From contig JAUTXB010000128.1 of NCBI GenBank assembly GCA_030838245.1, positions 1 to 17,417 on the forward strand: 17,417 nucleotides of DNA, given 5' to 3'. Under the pieces are notes generated by a model. The model saw only the letters and a list, made by a program, of their open reading frames with translations. It was not told the DNA's origin and ran no database searches. Source of the DNA: Acidimicrobiaceae bacterium. GTDB taxonomy: Bacteria > Actinomycetota > Acidimicrobiia > Acidimicrobiales > RAAP-2. This document shows, one piece after another, positions 14,608 through 17,417 of this stretch; within the stretch, counting starts at the first letter, position 1, and the number at the start of each line of letters is the position of its first letter. The translations under genes were made by a program, and so were the position numbers.

Positions 14608-15027
14608 GTGGCCACGACAAATCCATCTGGTGCTCTCCGACGCCGGAGGTTGACGCCTACCGTGTGCGTAGCCACCCTGGGCTCGCTCGCAATCCTTGGC
14701 GCGGGATGCGCAGCAGGCTCGACCACCACATCAGGCGACACTCCTCGCCCGTCCGCGACAACCAATGCCGCCTCGAGTTCCACCACTACCGTTGGCACCG
14801 CAACGGTATGCCAGCTGGTGCGGACAGACTTGGCGGTAGTGGGGACCAATTCGACGCTCCCGATCGACGACGGGCAGCGGCTCCTTTCAGAGGCGGAAGC
14901 GTCTGGAAATCGCCAGTTGACCACCGAAGCGCTCGCCCTCGCCAGCGCGTCCCACACGCTCGATGCACAGGCGGTCGCCCACGAACTCCAGCAGATGTCG
15001 GCAAGCTGCCGCTCCTACGGGCACTGA
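14608..15027 (+). CDS. Small exported protein, probable lipoprotein
   Basis: About 139 residues from GTG 14608. Seen directly: a basic start (GALRRRRLTP), a hydrophobic segment (VCVATLGSLAILGAGC) ending in a lipobox-like LGAGC, a Ser/Thr-rich linker (about residues 40-68), then a short domain with a cysteine near each end (VCQLVRTDLAVVG ... SASCRSYGH) and helical character (QRLLSEAEASGN). This is a membrane-anchored small domain, function unknown. The lipobox is imperfect (Gly at -3), so a plain signal peptide or membrane anchor is possible. No Shine-Dalgarno precedes the GTG, and the frame is open upstream to 14359, so the start is uncertain. It lies 56 bases before the BNR fragment. Confidence 0.55.
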   Translation: MATTNPSGALRRRRLTPTVCVATLGSLAILGAGCAAGSTTTSGDTPRPSATTNAASSSTTTVGTATVCQLVRTDLAVVGTNSTLPIDDGQRLLSEAEASGNRQLTTEALALASASHTLDAQAVAHELQQMSASCRSYGH

Positions 15028-15083
15028 CGCAGCTGTCATTGGGCCGGGATCGCTGGATTGCGTGGTTGAGGTTGAAGTGGCAG

Positions 15084-15392
15084 ATGTCGGATGTCAGTTG
15101 GGCCAGCGCAACGATCTGCTGGATCGCTAGCGAGGAGACGGTCCCACAGCAGAACGGCACCGGCGGCACTAACGGCGGATCGCCAGTGGTGCTGGGAACC
15201 TCCGATAGTGGTGCAACGTGGACGAATGAGACCTTCACGATCCCAGCCGGAGCACCCGAAGACGTCGGCCAGGACTCCTACATGACCGTCGGAAAGATCA
15301 GCTGCCCTAGGACGAGCACATGCGTTGGTCTCGGCCTATCCGACCGGGGCTCCGTATCTACTCCTGTCTACGGCTACCAAGCAAGCCCGTAG
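15084..15392 (+). pseudogene. BNR/YCF48-like repeat protein, C-terminal fragment
   Basis: A frame of 102 codons ends at TAG 15390-15392. It carries the tandem motif of secreted actinobacterial repeat proteins: VSWASATICWIAS, VVLGTSDSGATWTNETF, then KISCPRTSTCVGLGLSDRG. These correspond to the family pattern SCpSts.CvAvG ... TtDgGaTWt. The first expected cysteine is Trp here. Only one and a half repeats remain and there is no signal peptide, so it looks like the end of a longer protein whose front part is lost. A short intact protein starting at ATG 15084 is possible but has no good Shine-Dalgarno. Confidence 0.6.
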
Positions 15393-15571
15393 GTCGATCG
15401 TTGGGCGGAACACCCACCCCGGTGGCACCCCGGACCACAAGCATCACGACTACAACCGGTTCGCACGGTCAGGGTGGGTCTGAGAGAGTTCGCCAATGAT
15501 CATGTCGAGATCCCCCCGTTGGCTCGGAGCCTTCGGGTGGATCGAGAAGATGAACAACGGAGGATGGACCC

Positions 15572-16015
15572 ATGTCACACGTACGACGTTTCGATCATGT
15601 CGGTATCACCGTTGCGGACCTCAACACGGTGACGGCGTTCTTCGTCGGGCTAGGCTTCGAGGTCGAGGGCACGCGGATGTTCGTAGAGGGCGAGTTCCTG
15701 GACACGGTCATCGGCATCCCCGACTCCCGTACTGAGATCGTCATGCTTCGGCCGCCCGACGGAAGTACCCGGCTGGAGCTCTCGAGCTTCGTCCGGCCCG
15801 CCCATCAGCCCGGATCGCCCGCCGCGATGTCCAACGAGCTGGGGCTGCGCAACGTGGCCTTCGAGGTCGACAACCTCCAGGCGGCCGTCGACGGGCTGGC
15901 CGCGGACGGCTACGGGCTGGTCGGCGACATCGGCCAGTACGAGCACATCTGGCGCATGGCCTACGTGCGCGGTCCGGAGGGGATCATCGTGTCTCTGGCC
16001 GAGCGGATCGGCTGA
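15572..16015 (+). CDS. VOC-family (glyoxalase/bleomycin resistance/dioxygenase) protein
   Basis: Single polypeptide of 147 residues with two beta-alpha-beta-beta-beta modules. Seen directly: FDHVGITVADLNTVTAFF with His9, the first usual metal ligand; EIVMLRPPDGSTRLELSSF with Glu69, the second; GLRNVAFEVDNLQAAVDGL, where Asn94 stands at the position normally occupied by the third ligand His; and VRGPEGIIVSLAE with Glu144, the fourth. Function within the superfamily (isomerase, epimerase, resistance or dioxygenase) cannot be told; many members near this type are simply called lactoylglutathione lyase-like. ATG 15572 has GGAGG eight bases upstream, a strong site. It converges on the large repeat-protein gene. 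Confidence 0.92.
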   Translation: MSHVRRFDHVGITVADLNTVTAFFVGLGFEVEGTRMFVEGEFLDTVIGIPDSRTEIVMLRPPDGSTRLELSSFVRPAHQPGSPAAMSNELGLRNVAFEVDNLQAAVDGLAADGYGLVGDIGQYEHIWRMAYVRGPEGIIVSLAERIG

Positions 16016-16104
16016 CCTGTCTTCAGCCGGCCGGACCTCGCCGGTGACGCCCGAGCACATGAGGCTCCCTGTTCGGCTGTCTCGACGGTACCAACGCCGA
16101 CGAC

Positions 16105-17417
16105 CTACCGGCCCGCCATCCCCACGACCGGCATGTTGAGCGGCATCCCGCCCATGGACCCAAAGAACCCCGCGTGGCTGAATGCGAAGATCCCTCCGTC
16201 GCTCGCGTCGAGCCAGTAGCCGCCGGCATCCGGCGCGGCCATGCCCACCACGGGCTTGTTGAGGGTCATCCCGCCCTTGGACCCAAAGAAGCCCGCGTCG
16301 CCGAAGGCGAAGATGCCTCCGTCCGCGGCCACCAGCCAGTACCCGCCGGCATTCGGCGCGGCCATACCCACCACCGGCTTGTTGAGAGCCATCCCGCCCT
16401 TGGACCCGAAGAAGCCCGCGTCGCCAAAGGCGAAGATGCCGCCGTCCGCGGCCACCAGCCAGTAGCCCTGCCTGTCGGGGGTGGCGGCCATACCCACCAC
16501 GGGTCTGTTGAGGGTCATCCCGCCCATCGAGCCGAAGAACCCCGCGTCGCCGAAGGCGAAGACGCCGCCGTCGGAGGCCACCTCCCAGTAGCCGGTGTTG
16601 GATGGGGCCGGCATCCCGCGCTCGGCCAGGGTCTGGTTGGCGCCGCCGGTGCCAGTCGTGGCAAACCCCACCGCCCAGCAGTCCGAGCTCGTCACGCAGG
16701 TCACTTCGTAGAGGGCGTTGCTCTGCGAGGGGCTCGTGTTCTGGGTGGCGACGATCGACCACGCGCTCCCGTCCCAGTGCTCGGCCAGGGTCTGGTAGGC
16801 GCCCTCGGTGCCGCCGGTGCTGGCATCCCCCACCGCCCAGCAGTCCGAGCTCGTGACGCAGGTCGCGCCGTAGAGGGCGTTGCTCAGCGAGGGGCTCGTG
16901 TTCTGGGTGGCGACGATCGACCACGCGCTCCCGTCCCAGTGCTCGGCCAGGGTCTGGTAGGCGCCGTGGGTGCCGGTCGTGGCATACCCAAGCGCCCAGC
17001 AGTCCGAGCTCGTAACGCAGGCCACGCCGTCGAGGTAGTTGCCCTGCGAGGGGCTCGTGTTCTGGGTGGCGACGATCGACCACGCGCTCCCGTCCCAGTG
17101 CTCGGCCAGGGTCTGGTTGGCGCCGACGATGGCGGTCGCGGCAGACCCCACCGCCCAGCAGTCCGAGCTCGTCACGCAGGTCACGACGTGGAGGATGTTG
17201 CTCTGCGAGGCGCTCGTGTTCTGGGTGGCGACGATCGACCACGCGCTCCCGTCCCAGTGCTCGGCCAGGGTCTGGGAGTCGCCGTCGGTGCCGGTCGCGG
17301 CATACCCCATCGCCCAGCAGTCCGAGCTCGTGACGCAGGTCACGCCGTTGAGGACGTTGCTCTGCGAGGGGCTGGTGTTCTGGGTGGCGATGATCGACCA
17401 CGCGCTCCCGTCCCGGT
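16105..17417 (-). CDS. Large secreted repeat protein, two repeat types (5' end outside window)
   Basis: The frame is open from TAG 16105 to the window edge (437 codons), so the N-terminus and signal peptide are unseen. Nearer the N-terminus are about five units of 53-54 residues with the core TCVTSSDCWAVG, then QTLAEHWDGSAWSIVATQNT and SPSQSN; each carries a Cys pair five residues apart. Then, after LAERGMPAPSNT, four units of about 40-42 residues read GYWLVAADGGIFAFGDAGFF, GS, GGM.LNKPVVGMA. The second type is common in exported proteins of Acidimicrobiia, often fused to peptidases or amidases, and is thought to form a propeller-like surface structure. The final unit is diverged (FSHAGFFGS). 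Function is unknown; extracellular binding or adhesion is an inference. Confidence 0.88.
   Translation of the reverse strand, partial: RDGSAWSIIATQNTSPSQSNVLNGVTCVTSSDCWAMGYAATGTDGDSQTLAEHWDGSAWSIVATQNTSASQSNILHVVTCVTSSDCWAVGSAATAIVGANQTLAEHWDGSAWSIVATQNTSPSQGNYLDGVACVTSSDCWALGYATTGTHGAYQTLAEHWDGSAWSIVATQNTSPSLSNALYGATCVTSSDCWAVGDASTGGTEGAYQTLAEHWDGSAWSIVATQNTSPSQSNALYEVTCVTSSDCWAVGFATTGTGGANQTLAERGMPAPSNTGYWEVASDGGVFAFGDAGFFGSMGGMTLNRPVVGMAATPDRQGYWLVAADGGIFAFGDAGFFGSKGGMALNKPVVGMAAPNAGGYWLVAADGGIFAFGDAGFFGSKGGMTLNKPVVGMAAPDAGGYWLDASDGGIFAFSHAGFFGSMGGMPLNMPVVGMAGR
16108..16593 (-). repeat. Tandem repeat array, about 120-126 bp units (GYW...GDAGFFGS type)
   Basis: Four in-frame DNA units encode the 40-42-residue repeats. 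The two middle units are nearly identical in DNA, including synonymous sites, which suggests recent duplication or gene conversion. Confidence 0.85.
16623..17417 (-). repeat. Tandem repeat array, 159-162 bp units (TCVTSSDCWAVG type)
   Basis: The segment CTGGGTGGCGACGATCGACC on the plus strand recurs at 16741, 16903, 17062 and 17221, with a one-base variant at 17380, giving spacings of 162, 159, 159 and 159 bp. The array continues past the window edge. High DNA identity over long blocks makes this region prone to copy-number change and assembly collapse. Confidence 0.9.

Noticed and set aside
14359..15027. 222-codon version of the small lipoprotein ORF starting at 14359
   Set aside because: The first 83 codons lack protein-like composition and would place the signal-like segment in the middle of the protein.
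15650..17401. 583-codon minus-strand frame rich in RRDLRHELGLLG-type repeats
   Set aside because: It is the alternative frame of the tandem repeats and the antisense of the VOC gene; its repetitiveness only mirrors the DNA repeats.
16108..17417. Regularly spaced repeats considered as a CRISPR-like array
   Set aside because: Units are 120-162 bp, in frame, and encode protein repeats; there are no short repeat-spacer units.

Overview
The window is GC-rich actinobacterial DNA. The best taxonomic hint is the partial gene at its right end, which encodes two tandem repeat types (TCVTSSDCWAVG-type and GYWLVAADGGIFAFGD-type) that I associate with secreted proteins of Acidimicrobiia; this is family knowledge and not a database result.

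Left part (1-7526): an amino-acid and peptide utilisation region. A dipeptide/oligopeptide-type ABC permease (partial) and its substrate-binding protein are transcribed leftwards. Divergent from them are a threonine-aldolase-like PLP enzyme and glycine C-acetyltransferase (kbl). Then comes a strip of decayed transposase fragments, followed by L-serine ammonia-lyase (sdaA) on the minus strand. Upstream of sdaA lie two things that ORF calling alone would miss. One is a well-formed tandem glycine riboswitch (7349-7526, minus). The other is the collapsed remains of gcvP (glycine cleavage P-protein), reduced to its extreme N- and C-termini. The gcvP N-terminal frame stays open and ends in an ATGA overlap with sdaA. 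A glycine switch that once preceded gcvP therefore now leads, through a chimeric leader ORF, into sdaA. The theme is threonine/glycine/serine breakdown: aldolase and Kbl make glycine, and SdaA turns serine into pyruvate.

Middle part (7527-12643): accessory genes mixed with gene debris. There is a C-terminal aldo/keto reductase fragment, an N-terminal alpha/beta-hydrolase fragment, a YciI-like small protein, an SDR oxidoreductase, a convergent arylamine N-acetyltransferase, and an alpha/beta hydrolase of the cofactor-free haloperoxidase/aryl-esterase type. A roughly 175-bp sequence occurs twice, about 2.7 kb apart, and both copies look like pieces of one unrecognised decayed gene.

Right part (12644-17417): a class I methyltransferase with an N-terminal winged-helix-like region and a perfect upstream dyad, a small probable lipoprotein, a truncated BNR-type repeat fragment, a VOC-family protein lacking one usual metal ligand, and the 3' part of the large repeat protein, which runs off the window.

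No rRNA, convincing tRNA, CRISPR array or complete insertion sequence was found. All positions and residue numbers were read by eye.
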